DNA of 64,000 nt from Sphingomonas kaistensis (GTDB taxonomy: Bacteria > Pseudomonadota > Alphaproteobacteria > Sphingomonadales > Sphingomonadaceae), in the NCBI RefSeq assembly GCF_036884275.1, contig NZ_CP145607.1, positions 186,001 to 250,000 of the forward strand, written 5' to 3'. Under the pieces are notes generated by a model. It was given only the letters and a program-made list of their open reading frames with translations, was not told the origin of the DNA and did not search any database. The translations under genes and the position numbers were made by a program. This document shows positions 53,699-64,000 of the stretch, one piece after another (positions within the stretch are counted from its first letter, which is position 1; the number at the start of each line of letters is the position of its first letter).

Positions 53699-54985
53699 AT
53701 GGACTCCATCGTCATCCAGGGCGGCAAGCGGCTCGAAGGCATCATCCCGATCTCGGGCGCAAAGAACAGCGCGTTGACGCTCCTCCCCTGCGCCATCCTC
53801 ACCGATGAGAAGCTGACGCTCGGCAATCTGCCACGGCTCGCCGACGTCGACAGCTTCGGCCATCTCCTCAACGAGCTTGGCGTCTCGACCAAGATCGAGG
53901 GGCTGAAAAAAGGCGAGATCGGGCGGCGCATGACGCTGCAGGCCGAGACTTTGATCTCCACCGTCGCGCCCTATGACATGGTGCGCCGGATGCGCGCCTC
54001 GATCCTGGTCCTGGGGCCGCTGCTCGCCCGTGCCGGCGACGCCACCGTGTCGCTTCCCGGCGGCTGCGCCATCGGCGACCGGCCGATCGACCTCCACCTC
54101 CAGGCGCTGGAAGCGATCGGCGCCGAGATCGAGCTTGCAGCGGGCTTCGTCCGCGCCACTGCACCCAAGGGCGGACGCCTGCCGGGCGGCGACTTCACCT
54201 TCCCGGTGGTGTCGGTCGGGGCGACCGAGAATGCGATCATGGCCGCCGTTCTCGCGAGCGGCCGGACCAACCTCTACAACGCCGCGCGCGAGCCCGAGAT
54301 CGTCGACCTTTGCCGCCTGCTCCAGAAGATGGGCGCGCAGATCGAAGGCGAGGGCAGCCCGCACATCAAGATCGAGGGCGTCGAAAAGCTGCACGGCTGC
54401 ACCTATTCGGTGATGCCCGACCGGATCGAAGCGGGCAGCTATGCCTGCGCGGCCGGAATCACCGGTGGCAGCCTCGACCTCCACGGCATTGTCCCCGAAG
54501 ACATGCTGGCGACCACCAACGCGCTGGCGCAGGCCGGGCTGATGATCGAATTTCACGACAAGGGCATGAAGGTTAGCGCCGAGGGGCCGCTCAAGCCCCT
54601 TGCTCTGTCGACCGCCCCCTTCCCCGGCTTCGCCACCGACATGCAGGCGCAATTCATGGCCATGCTGTGCCGCGCCAAGGGTGAGAGCTTCCTTGAAGAG
54701 ACCATCTTCGAGAACCGCTACATGCACGTGCCCGAACTTCGCCGCATGGGCGCCAACATCGACGTGCGCGGCCGCTCGGCGATCGTCCACGGGGTCGACG
54801 GCATGACTGGCGCCAAGGTGATGGCGACCGATCTGCGCGCCTCCATGAGCCTGATCATCGCCGGCCTCGCCGCCGAGGGCGAGACGGAGGTGCTGCGGGT
54901 CTACCACCTCGACCGCGGCTACGAGCGCCTCGAAGAAAAGCTTTCCGCGGTCGGCGCCACCATCGAACGCCGCGGCGGCGGCTGA
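53699..54985 (+). CDS. murA: UDP-N-acetylglucosamine 1-carboxyvinyltransferase
   Basis: A 428-residue cytoplasmic enzyme transferring enolpyruvate from PEP to UDP-GlcNAc, the first committed step of peptidoglycan synthesis. GAKNSAL near the N-terminus, [11 protein letters not shown] with the catalytic cysteine (the Cys115 form) and [10 protein letters not shown] are family features. Followed 9 bases later by a dienelactone hydrolase gene. Confidence 0.96.
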   Translation: MDSIVIQGGKRLEGIIPISGAKNSALTLLPCAILTDEKLTLGNLPRLADVDSFGHLLNELGVSTKIEGLKKGEIGRRMTLQAETLISTVAPYDMVRRMRASILVLGPLLARAGDATVSLPGGCAIGDRPIDLHLQALEAIGAEIELAAGFVRATAPKGGRLPGGDFTFPVVSVGATENAIMAAVLASGRTNLYNAAREPEIVDLCRLLQKMGAQIEGEGSPHIKIEGVEKLHGCTYSVMPDRIEAGSYACAAGITGGSLDLHGIVPEDMLATTNALAQAGLMIEFHDKGMKVSAEGPLKPLALSTAPFPGFATDMQAQFMAMLCRAKGESFLEETIFENRYMHVPELRRMGANIDVRGRSAIVHGVDGMTGAKVMATDLRASMSLIIAGLAAEGETEVLRVYHLDRGYERLEEKLSAVGATIERRGGG

Positions 54986-54994
54986 GGACCGATT

Positions 54995-58232
<3,238 letters not shown>

Positions 58233-58269
58233 GCCAGGCGATGAAACTCCTCGGCAGCTGCCTCCAAGC

Positions 58270-59169
58270 ATGACGCTCTTCACTCGTGCAGCCAATCATG
58301 CGGCCATCGCTCCGATGTTCGCCCAGAAATTCGGACGGCAACCGCTACCCTCCACCGATCCCGAGGCGACGATCAACGACCTGATCTTCGCGCGCATGAT
58401 CGATCCCGAATGGACTGCGCTCGAACGCCGTCTGGTCGACAAGATCACCGCCAAGGAAGAAGCGGCCCGGCTCTGCCCCGACCTGCGGGTGGCGGCGACG
58501 CTCGCGACCATCGACATGGCCGGCGTCGCCTCGCCAGCCGATCTGTTCGACCGGTTGCGCGGCTTCATCGGCACCGACGCCATCGCCAAGCCGTCGCAGG
58601 CGAGCGGCGGCACCGTCTTCCTGCGCCACGTCGCTGGGCCCGCCGATCTCGCCGCCCTGCATGCCCTCGCGACCACCGATTACGCCGCCGTCATGCGCGA
58701 GATGCAATATGCCGGCCTGCCACGCCGCGTGATCGTCGAAGCGCTGATCCCGACCGCGGACGGCCTTCCTCCCGACGATTACAAATTTCACTGCATCAAC
58801 GGCGAGCCCCTGCTGTGCCAGATCGACCACGCCCGTTTCGGCAGCCCGTGGGGTCGGATCTTCCGTATGCCCGATTTCGAGCCAATGGACGGCGATGACG
58901 GCCTCGACTGGCCGGATAGCCTCCAGCGCCCCGCCCTTCAGCAAATCGCAGCAATGATCGCCGCCGCCCGCACTCTCTCGAAGCCCTTCGACTATGTTCG
59001 CGTGGACCTCTACAACGGCCTCGACGGCATCTATTTCGGAGAACTGACCTTCACCCCGTCCGCCTCGCTCGGCATCGCGCCATCCAAGCATGGTAGCCAC
59101 CGGGTCTCGCCAACGCACCGTCTGTTCAGCCGCATCCTGATGGATGCGCTGAACACGAACGCGCGCTAG
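58270..59169 (+). CDS. TupA-like ATP-grasp protein
   Basis: A 299-residue protein of the TupA-like ATP-grasp type. Features include DKITAKEEA, AKPSQASGG (ATP-binding lysine region), DDYKFHCINGEP and FDYVRVDLYNGLDGIYFGELTF, the metal-binding acidic end. TupA-like ligases form amide or polyanionic linkages in cell-wall teichuronopeptides and capsular polysaccharides; the substrate here is unknown. It stands alone between ligA and prmA, with its stop in a CTAG shared with prmA. Confidence 0.85.
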   Translation: MTLFTRAANHAAIAPMFAQKFGRQPLPSTDPEATINDLIFARMIDPEWTALERRLVDKITAKEEAARLCPDLRVAATLATIDMAGVASPADLFDRLRGFIGTDAIAKPSQASGGTVFLRHVAGPADLAALHALATTDYAAVMREMQYAGLPRRVIVEALIPTADGLPPDDYKFHCINGEPLLCQIDHARFGSPWGRIFRMPDFEPMDGDDGLDWPDSLQRPALQQIAAMIAAARTLSKPFDYVRVDLYNGLDGIYFGELTFTPSASLGIAPSKHGSHRVSPTHRLFSRILMDALNTNAR

Positions 59170-60047
59170 GCCGAGCGCTCCAGCACCAGCACCCGCCACT
59201 CGCCCGTCCCCGGCTCGACCAGCCGGCAGCCGCGCTCGACATAAGCGGCGGTCACCGCGTCGGCCTGTGTGTCGAGCAGCCCTGCGAGCAGGATCGTGCC
59301 CCCCGGCGCGGTTGCAGCGACGAAGTCCTCCGCCAGCTCGATCAGTGGCCCGGCGAGGATGTTGGCGATGAGCAGGTCGAACGGCGCCCGGGCCGCCAGC
59401 GCCGGATGGGCCATGCCGTCGGCTACCGCCAAAGCCAGCTCGCCCGGCCCTTCGCCCAGCGCCACGCCGTTCAGCGCCGCATTGTCGCTGGTGACGTCGA
59501 TGCTGATGGGATCGATGTCGGTGGCGATCGCCAGCGCGTCCGGCCACAGCGCCATCGCGCCGAACGCCAGCAGCCCGGTCCCGGTCCCGATATCGGCGAT
59601 CCGCCCGAACCGCTTGCCCTCGCCGGCCATGCGGTCAAGAGCCACCAAGCACCCGCGCGTCGTGTGATGATGTCCGGTCCCGAAGGCCAGGCCCGCGTCG
59701 ATCAGGAAGTTGATCGCCCCCTCGCGCGGCGGGTGCGCGGGCGTGCGGACGAAAAAGCGCCCGGCCTCGATCGGCTGCAGCCCGGCCTGGCTGCGGGTGA
59801 CCCAATCCTCGTCGGCCAGCTCCTCGATCACCGGCTCGCCGCTGGCGAGGCCCGCCAGCACCGCTAGCTCGGCCGCCGTCGGCTCCGCTTCAAAATAAGC
59901 GTGGATGCGCCAGTCGTCGGGGCGATGTTCGTCGGGTTCGTCGGCGACGATCACCGGCGGGTTGGGATGGTCGCCGAACGGCTCTTCCATGTCGCCCACC
60001 GCTTCGCCCTCGGCGCGGTTACAGGGGATCGTGACCCGCCAGCTCAT
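59166..60047 (-). CDS. prmA: Ribosomal protein L11 methyltransferase
   Basis: A 293-residue SAM methyltransferase. IADIGTGTGLLAFGA is the SAM loop, and NILAGPLIEL is motif IV; a smaller substrate-recognition domain precedes them, with AFGTGHHHTT typical of PrmA. The ATG at 60047 (MSWRVTIPC) overlaps the metallo-beta-lactamase stop by ATGA; earlier in-frame codons belong to that gene. Confidence 0.94.
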   Translation of the reverse strand: MSWRVTIPCNRAEGEAVGDMEEPFGDHPNPPVIVADEPDEHRPDDWRIHAYFEAEPTAAELAVLAGLASGEPVIEELADEDWVTRSQAGLQPIEAGRFFVRTPAHPPREGAINFLIDAGLAFGTGHHHTTRGCLVALDRMAGEGKRFGRIADIGTGTGLLAFGAMALWPDALAIATDIDPISIDVTSDNAALNGVALGEGPGELALAVADGMAHPALAARAPFDLLIANILAGPLIELAEDFVAATAPGGTILLAGLLDTQADAVTAAYVERGCRLVEPGTGEWRVLVLERSA

Positions 60048-60955
60048 TTGCCCGCAGCTTCCTTGGCCAACCGCTCGTCGAGGCCCTTGGCCTTGGCCGC
60101 CGCATACGTCTTGCATCCGGCGGGGTCGAACAGCGCCGCCGCGCCGCCGGCGAAACGGGCCGTCATGTTGCTGGCCGACGGATGCGGCGTCAGCAGGATG
60201 TCGCATTCCAGCGCCGCCACCTTGGCGAAGCTGGTGCGAAAGGACGCGACCAGCTCGGGATGCGCCGAGAACTTGTATCCGTCGCGGCTGACCGGGCTCA
60301 GGCTGTCAGCATAGACCATGGTCCGGCACACGCCCCCGTCGCAGCTCACCCACTGCCAGCTGAGCGCACCCGCGGTATGGCCGGGCGTCTCGACCGCGTT
60401 CAACAGGATGCCGCCCAGCCGCACCGAATCCCCGCTCTTTACCACCCGGGCGACCGTCACCGGCGCCATCTTGGGCAGGATGCCGAACTGCGGATCGCTC
60501 GCCGGGATCACCCCCGTCCGCAGCACGGGTGCCGCGCCGGCCGAAGCGATCACCTCGGCGCCGGTCAACGCCTGCATCCGCGCGAACCCGCCGACATGAT
60601 CGTGATGCTCGTGGCTGTGGACGATATATTTGACGTCGGTCGGCTTGAACCCCAGCCGCCGGATATTGGCCGCGACCAGATCCGCCCCCGCTTCGGTGCC
60701 GCTGTCGATCAGCACATGCCCGTCGCGGCTGGTCAGCAGTAGCGCGGTGATCCCGCAGGTCCCGACATAATAAGTATTGCCGTGAATCCGCACCGGCGGT
60801 GCCGGCTCGTCCCACCCGTCGCGCCCGGCGCATTCGCGGGCAAAGGCCGGCCCGGCGGTGGCCAGCGGCGCCGGATATTTGGGCGCGGGCTTGGCGCCGC
60901 CGAGCGGCACCACGATCTGCTGCATCGCCAGGAGCAATGCGAGACTAGCGGACAT
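60044..60955 (-). CDS. Subclass B3 metallo-beta-lactamase
   Basis: A 303-residue exported zinc hydrolase. The B3 zinc ligands are intact: HEHHDH (HxHxDH), TPGHTAG and the second-shell/third ligand histidine in LLTPHPSAS; SLSPVSRDGY is also typical of B3 enzymes. A short N-terminal hydrophobic stretch (SASLALLLAM) is the signal sequence. GGAG lies 9 bases before the ATG at 60955, which is preferred to the ATG at 60967. Sphingomonads often carry B3 enzymes. It sits in a row SDR-lactamase-prmA with overlaps. Activity on beta-lactams is probable but untested. Confidence 0.88.
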   Translation of the reverse strand: MSASLALLLAMQQIVVPLGGAKPAPKYPAPLATAGPAFARECAGRDGWDEPAPPVRIHGNTYYVGTCGITALLLTSRDGHVLIDSGTEAGADLVAANIRRLGFKPTDVKYIVHSHEHHDHVGGFARMQALTGAEVIASAGAAPVLRTGVIPASDPQFGILPKMAPVTVARVVKSGDSVRLGGILLNAVETPGHTAGALSWQWVSCDGGVCRTMVYADSLSPVSRDGYKFSAHPELVASFRTSFAKVAALECDILLTPHPSASNMTARFAGGAAALFDPAGCKTYAAAKAKGLDERLAKEAAGK

Positions 60956-61643
60956 AGCTGGCTCCATTGACGTCGATCACGCTGCCGGTGGTGCTGGGCG
61001 GCGCCTCGGTCGCCAGCCAGCGGATCGTCTCGCCGACTTCCGCCGCGCTCGCCACCCGGCCGAGCGGAATGTCGGCAAGGATCTTCTCGCCCCCGCGGCT
61101 GGCGAGATATTCCGCGGTCATCTCGGTGACGGTGAACCCCGGCGCCACGCCCCAGGCATAGATGCCCTCGCCCGCATGGCCCCGGGCGATCGTCTTGGTC
61201 ACCGCGATCAGCGCCGCCTTGGACGCCGCATAATGCCAATGCTGGGGCGAATCGCCGCGATAGCCGGCGCGGCTGGCGACATTGACGATCCGCCCGCCGC
61301 CATTCTCCTGGAAATGCCCGACCGCCAGTCGGCAAAGGTCCGCCGCCGCCTGCAGATTGACCTGCATGGTCCGCGCCCACGCCGCCTGCCATTCGGCCTC
61401 GGGCGCATCCTCGGCAACGCCCTCATAAACGCCGGCATTGTTGACAAGCGCATCGATCCGCCCGGCCCTGGCAAGCGCCTCGGCCCAGCAGGCCGCAGCC
61501 GCGCTAGAATCGGCGAAATCGGCGGCGAGCAAACCCTCGCCCCCCTTGGTCGAGGTGCCGATCACATGGTGACCCGCGGCGGTAAGTGCGTCGGCGGCGG
61601 CCTTGCCGATGCCCCGGCTGGCGCCGGTCAGGAGGATGTTCAT
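60945..61643 (-). CDS. Short-chain dehydrogenase/reductase
   Basis: A 232-residue classical SDR: TGASRGIG (NAD(P) loop, about 6-13), NNAG, catalytic Ser/Tyr/Lys in VASRAGY and HYAASK. The substrate is unknown. The start lies inside a tight inverted repeat: AGGAGGATG (61630-61638) and CATCCTCCT (61641-61649) are complementary, and the AGGAGG directly abuts the ATG on the minus strand. It overlaps the metallo-beta-lactamase gene by 11 bases. Confidence 0.9.
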   Translation of the reverse strand: MNILLTGASRGIGKAAADALTAAGHHVIGTSTKGGEGLLAADFADSSAAAACWAEALARAGRIDALVNNAGVYEGVAEDAPEAEWQAAWARTMQVNLQAAADLCRLAVGHFQENGGGRIVNVASRAGYRGDSPQHWHYAASKAALIAVTKTIARGHAGEGIYAWGVAPGFTVTEMTAEYLASRGGEKILADIPLGRVASAAEVGETIRWLATEAPPSTTGSVIDVNGASYVR

Positions 61644-61654
61644 CCTCCTTCCCT

Positions 61655-61682
61655 GTCATCGCGAAGCTTGCCCCGCAATGAC
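61655..61682. repeat. Short relic of the GTCATTGCG inverted repeat
   Basis: GTCATCGCG (61655-61663) and CGCAATGAC (61674-61682) match at 8 of 9 positions as an inverted repeat with a 10-base loop. The ends are those of the larger palindrome at 19279-19352, so it is probably a degraded or minimal copy. Confidence 0.5.
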
Positions 61683-61694
61683 CAACCGTCGATG

Positions 61695-63020
61695 TCAGGC
61701 GGCGAACTTGGCGATGAAGTCGGCGGTGGCGACCTTGAATTCGCCGATCTGCTCGGAGAAGCGGCCAAAGCCCTGCTCCACCCCGTCGATGTCGCGCGCG
61801 ACATTTTCGGTGTCGGAGCGGATGGCGGCGATGGTGCTGCTCATCGAATCGGCCGCCAACGCGGTTTCGTCGACCGCGGCGGTGATCATGGTCACCGTCT
61901 GCGCCTGCAATTCCATCGCCTGCCGGATGCGATCGGCACTGGTTTGCACTTCCTCGACCGTGCCCTGGATCGAGCTGTTGGCATCCACCGTCTGCTTGGT
62001 CGCCGCGGTGATCGCGCTGATCTTGGCGGTAATATCGTCGGTCGCCCGCGCGGTCTGGCTGGCAAGGCTCTTCACTTCCTGCGCCACCACCGCAAAGCCG
62101 CGCCCGGCATCGCCTGCCCGGGCCGCTTCGATGGTCGCGTTCAGCGCCAGGAGATTGGTCTGTCCTGCGATGTCGCGGATGAGGCCGAGGATCGATTCGA
62201 TCGCCTCAACATGCGCCGACAGCGCCTGGCTGACCTTGACCGCCTGCGCCGCCTGGTCGCCCGCTCGAAGAGCCACGCCCGCGGCCGTTTCGACCTCCGA
62301 GCGCGCATCCTCGATCGCGCGGATCAGCCCCGCCGCGGTATGCGCCGCTTCGCGCATCGCCACCGCCGACTGCTCGGCCGCCGCCGCCACTTCGCTGGTC
62401 TTGCCCAGCATTCCGCGGGTCGCTGCCGCGGTCTGGCTCGACTGGCTGCGTAGCATGTCGCTGTCGCTGCTGGCGCGGGCCACCGAGGCCACCACCCGGC
62501 GGTTGAATTCCTCGGCCTTGGCCTGCCGCTCGCCGTCATGCTTCTGCTGCTGGAAGTGAATGGCATGCGCCACGAACACGTCGATCTCGACCATGCTGAG
62601 CTCGTGGATGGTCCGCGCCGCCGCCGCGCGATCGGCCGACTCGTCCATCAGCCGCCGGCTTGCCTCGACCATCGCCTCGGCTTCGCCCGACAGGCCGGCG
62701 AGCAGGGTGGTCAGCGACACGTCCGCCGCCATCGCATCCTCGACATAGCGCTTGGCGGTATCGACCCACTTGGTCTGGGTCAGCCGCAGGAACTTGTCGC
62801 GCAGATAGGGGACGATCCGCTCGGCCAGCTGCTCGAGCTTGGCGTCGTCGAACTGCTGGCGATGGCCGCCATGCTCGCGATACCGCTCCCAGAATTTGCG
62901 CGCCACCGCGCGCTCGTCGCCCTGCACCAGCGTCCACAAGGCGGCCGCCCGTTCGGGAAGATCGCCCGCCGGGTCAAAGGCGCGAAGGCGGCGCTGGTGA
63001 GTGGCTTCACTGACGGGCAT
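61695..63020 (-). CDS. Soluble methyl-accepting chemotaxis protein, globin-like N-terminus
   Basis: A 441-residue cytoplasmic chemoreceptor without transmembrane segments. Residues 1 to about 160 are helical and resemble the protoglobin sensor of globin-coupled receptors; the rest is an MCP signalling domain with the tip [21 protein letters not shown] and heptad-type Ala/Thr/Ser methylation helices. The proximal haem histidine expected near residues 105-125 is not apparent, so oxygen sensing is uncertain. No CheR-binding pentapeptide is visible at the C-terminus. The ATG at 63020 is preferred over a GTG at 63032. A CtrA-like box lies 55 bases upstream. Confidence 0.85.
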   Translation of the reverse strand: MPVSEATHQRRLRAFDPAGDLPERAAALWTLVQGDERAVARKFWERYREHGGHRQQFDDAKLEQLAERIVPYLRDKFLRLTQTKWVDTAKRYVEDAMAADVSLTTLLAGLSGEAEAMVEASRRLMDESADRAAAARTIHELSMVEIDVFVAHAIHFQQQKHDGERQAKAEEFNRRVVASVARASSDSDMLRSQSSQTAAATRGMLGKTSEVAAAAEQSAVAMREAAHTAAGLIRAIEDARSEVETAAGVALRAGDQAAQAVKVSQALSAHVEAIESILGLIRDIAGQTNLLALNATIEAARAGDAGRGFAVVAQEVKSLASQTARATDDITAKISAITAATKQTVDANSSIQGTVEEVQTSADRIRQAMELQAQTVTMITAAVDETALAADSMSSTIAAIRSDTENVARDIDGVEQGFGRFSEQIGEFKVATADFIAKFAA

Positions 63021-63074
63021 TGCGGCAATCACTCCTGGGCTTGAACTGTTGGCGTCCTGCCTAGGCGCGATTGG

Positions 63075-63089
63075 TTAAGAGGCGGTTAG
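63075..63089 (-). promoter_or_regulatory. CtrA-like TTAA-N7-TTAG box upstream of the chemoreceptor gene
   Basis: On the plus strand TTAA (63075-63078), 7 bases, TTAG (63086-63089); on the minus strand it reads CTAA-N7-TTAACC. This matches the CtrA consensus TTAA-N7-TTAA at 7 of 8 defined positions, 55 bases before the chemoreceptor start. CtrA controls motility and chemotaxis genes in many alphaproteobacteria. Confidence 0.4.
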
Positions 63090-63199
63090 GCCGCGCGGCC
63101 CCTGCGGCCTTTGGACTGCCTTGCCTCTCGGCCCCGTGCCGCCTAGTGCGAAGCGCATTCATCCAAGCCCTTTTCGCGTGGAGCCAATCGGACCGTCTT

Positions 63200-63610
63200 A
63201 TGGCGCGTAACACTGCAAGGCCGCTGTCGCCTCACCTCACCATCTGGCGCTGGGGCCCGCACATGCTGGTTTCCATCCTTCACCGCGCGACCGGCATCGG
63301 CCTGACCGTCGGCGGCCTGCTGCTGCTGACCTGGTTCATGCTGGCGCTGGCGGGCGGTGCGCAAGGGTGGGAGACATTTACCGGCTTCCTCAACTGGAAA
63401 CTCGGCCCGGTGCCGCTGATCCTGCTCGGACTGGTCGCGCTGACCTGGGCATTCTTCCAGCACACGCTGTCCGGCATCCGCCACCTCATCATGGACATCG
63501 GCGCCGGCTTTGAACTGCGGACCAACAAGACGATGGCCTACATGACCATGATCGGCTCGGTGCTGCTGACCGCGGTCTTCTGGGCCGTGCTGCTGGGGAA
63601 AGGCGCATGA
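63200..63610 (+). CDS. sdhC: Succinate dehydrogenase cytochrome b556 subunit
   Basis: A 136-residue membrane anchor of complex II. RPLSPHLTIWRW and SILHRATG at the N-terminus and HTLSGIRHLIMDIG (haem-ligand histidine) are diagnostic; three hydrophobic helices follow the usual pattern. The frame is open to 63071, but MARNTARPLSPHL at 63200 is the family start. sdhD overlaps by ATGA. Confidence 0.95.
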   Translation: MARNTARPLSPHLTIWRWGPHMLVSILHRATGIGLTVGGLLLLTWFMLALAGGAQGWETFTGFLNWKLGPVPLILLGLVALTWAFFQHTLSGIRHLIMDIGAGFELRTNKTMAYMTMIGSVLLTAVFWAVLLGKGA

Positions 63611-64000
63611 CCGGCCCGAAGAACCTCGGCGGCCAGGACCGCAATGCGATCGCCGACGGCAAGACCCCCCTCGGCCGCGTGCGCGGATTGGGCTCGGCCG
63701 GTCACGGCGGCGAACATTGGATCAAGGAGCGCGTCTCCTCGGCCGCACTGCTGCTGCTCGGCACCTGGTTCCTGGTCTCGCTGCTGCTGCTTCCCGACCT
63801 TCAGCCCTCGACCCTCGTCGGCTGGCTGAGCGGCCCGTTCGGCTTCGTGCCGATGGCGCTGTTCGTCTACCTTTGCTTCGAGCACAGCCTCGAAGGTGTG
63901 AAGGTGGTCATCGACGATTACCAGGGTGACGAAGGCGGCCGCATGACGTGGCATCTCGTCAGCCTCTTCCTACATGTAGGGGCCGGGGCGCTCGCCCTGT
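63607..64000 (+). CDS. sdhD: Succinate dehydrogenase hydrophobic anchor subunit, 3' truncated
   Basis: The first 131 codons of SdhD; the window ends before the stop. HWIKERVSSAALL in helix 1, FEHSLEGVKVVIDDY (haem-proximal His and the quinone-site Asp-Tyr) and the third helix start FLHVGAGALAL are visible. It starts within the sdhC stop (ATGA), and sdhA and sdhB would be expected to the right of the window. Confidence 0.93.
   Translation, partial: MTGPKNLGGQDRNAIADGKTPLGRVRGLGSAGHGGEHWIKERVSSAALLLLGTWFLVSLLLLPDLQPSTLVGWLSGPFGFVPMALFVYLCFEHSLEGVKVVIDDYQGDEGGRMTWHLVSLFLHVGAGALAL

Overview
The window is high-GC, gene-dense chromosomal DNA of an alphaproteobacterium of the order Sphingomonadales. 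The strongest taxonomic marker is a serine palmitoyltransferase with its own acyl carrier protein at 0.3-1.8 kb; sphingolipids replace much of the LPS in sphingomonads. The cell-cycle regulator SciP, an EcfG-type general stress promoter, an ATP12-type F1 assembly factor, a phasin and the SdhC/SdhD pair agree with this. I see no rRNA, tRNA, CRISPR array, insertion sequence or prophage. The window cuts one gene at each end: a secreted serine protease at the left and sdhD at the right.

Layout. 0-4.1 kb: protease fragment, then the sphingolipid block (spt and acyl carrier protein; a hotdog thioesterase; a diacylglycerol-kinase-type lipid kinase followed by a Tam41-like nucleotidyltransferase). 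4.4-9.3 kb: lptF-lptG (LPS export), a DsbA-like oxidoreductase, a fatty acid hydroxylase and ubiA. 9.3-18.4 kb: pmbA, mrp, hflK-hflC-degP (membrane and periplasmic quality control), a HerA-like ATPase, a GNAT-like acyltransferase and a PilZ protein. 18.5-25.3 kb: exonuclease III, erpA, an M23 peptidase, serC-serA, a prolyl 4-hydroxylase and a membrane-anchored PilZ protein. 25.4-33.3 kb: a ParDE-type toxin-antitoxin pair, purA, a MacAB-like ABC efflux set, an MFS transporter and a lipoprotein esterase. 33.3-43 kb: dnaJ-like/yihY/fabI, the pdxH-CDF-PhzF-APC operon, NUDIX and mnmA, sciP and three small GlsB/YeaQ-family membrane proteins. 43-53.2 kb: an RND efflux pair, DUF445, the RluA-HAD-small membrane protein-ATP12 operon, gmk and a phasin. 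53.3-64 kb: clpS, murA, a dienelactone hydrolase, DUF1697, ligA, a TupA-like ATP-grasp, prmA with a B3 metallo-beta-lactamase and an SDR, a soluble chemoreceptor, sdhC and sdhD.

Much of the window concerns the envelope: sphingolipid head and chain chemistry, LPS transport, peptidoglycan (murA, M23), envelope proteolysis and export pumps. Sixteen adjacent same-strand gene pairs overlap by exactly four bases (ATGA, GTGA or TTGA), so translational coupling is the rule. Four convergent pairs share one CTAG that holds both stop codons.

The points most worth following are: the Tam41-like nucleotidyltransferase beside the lipid kinase in the sphingolipid block, which suggests a CDP-activated sphingolipid intermediate; a bulged 19-base-pair hairpin reaching the start codon of the HerA-like gene; the EcfG promoter in front of the GlsB-family genes; CtrA-like boxes before a PilZ gene and a chemoreceptor; and the recurring CTAG arrangement.
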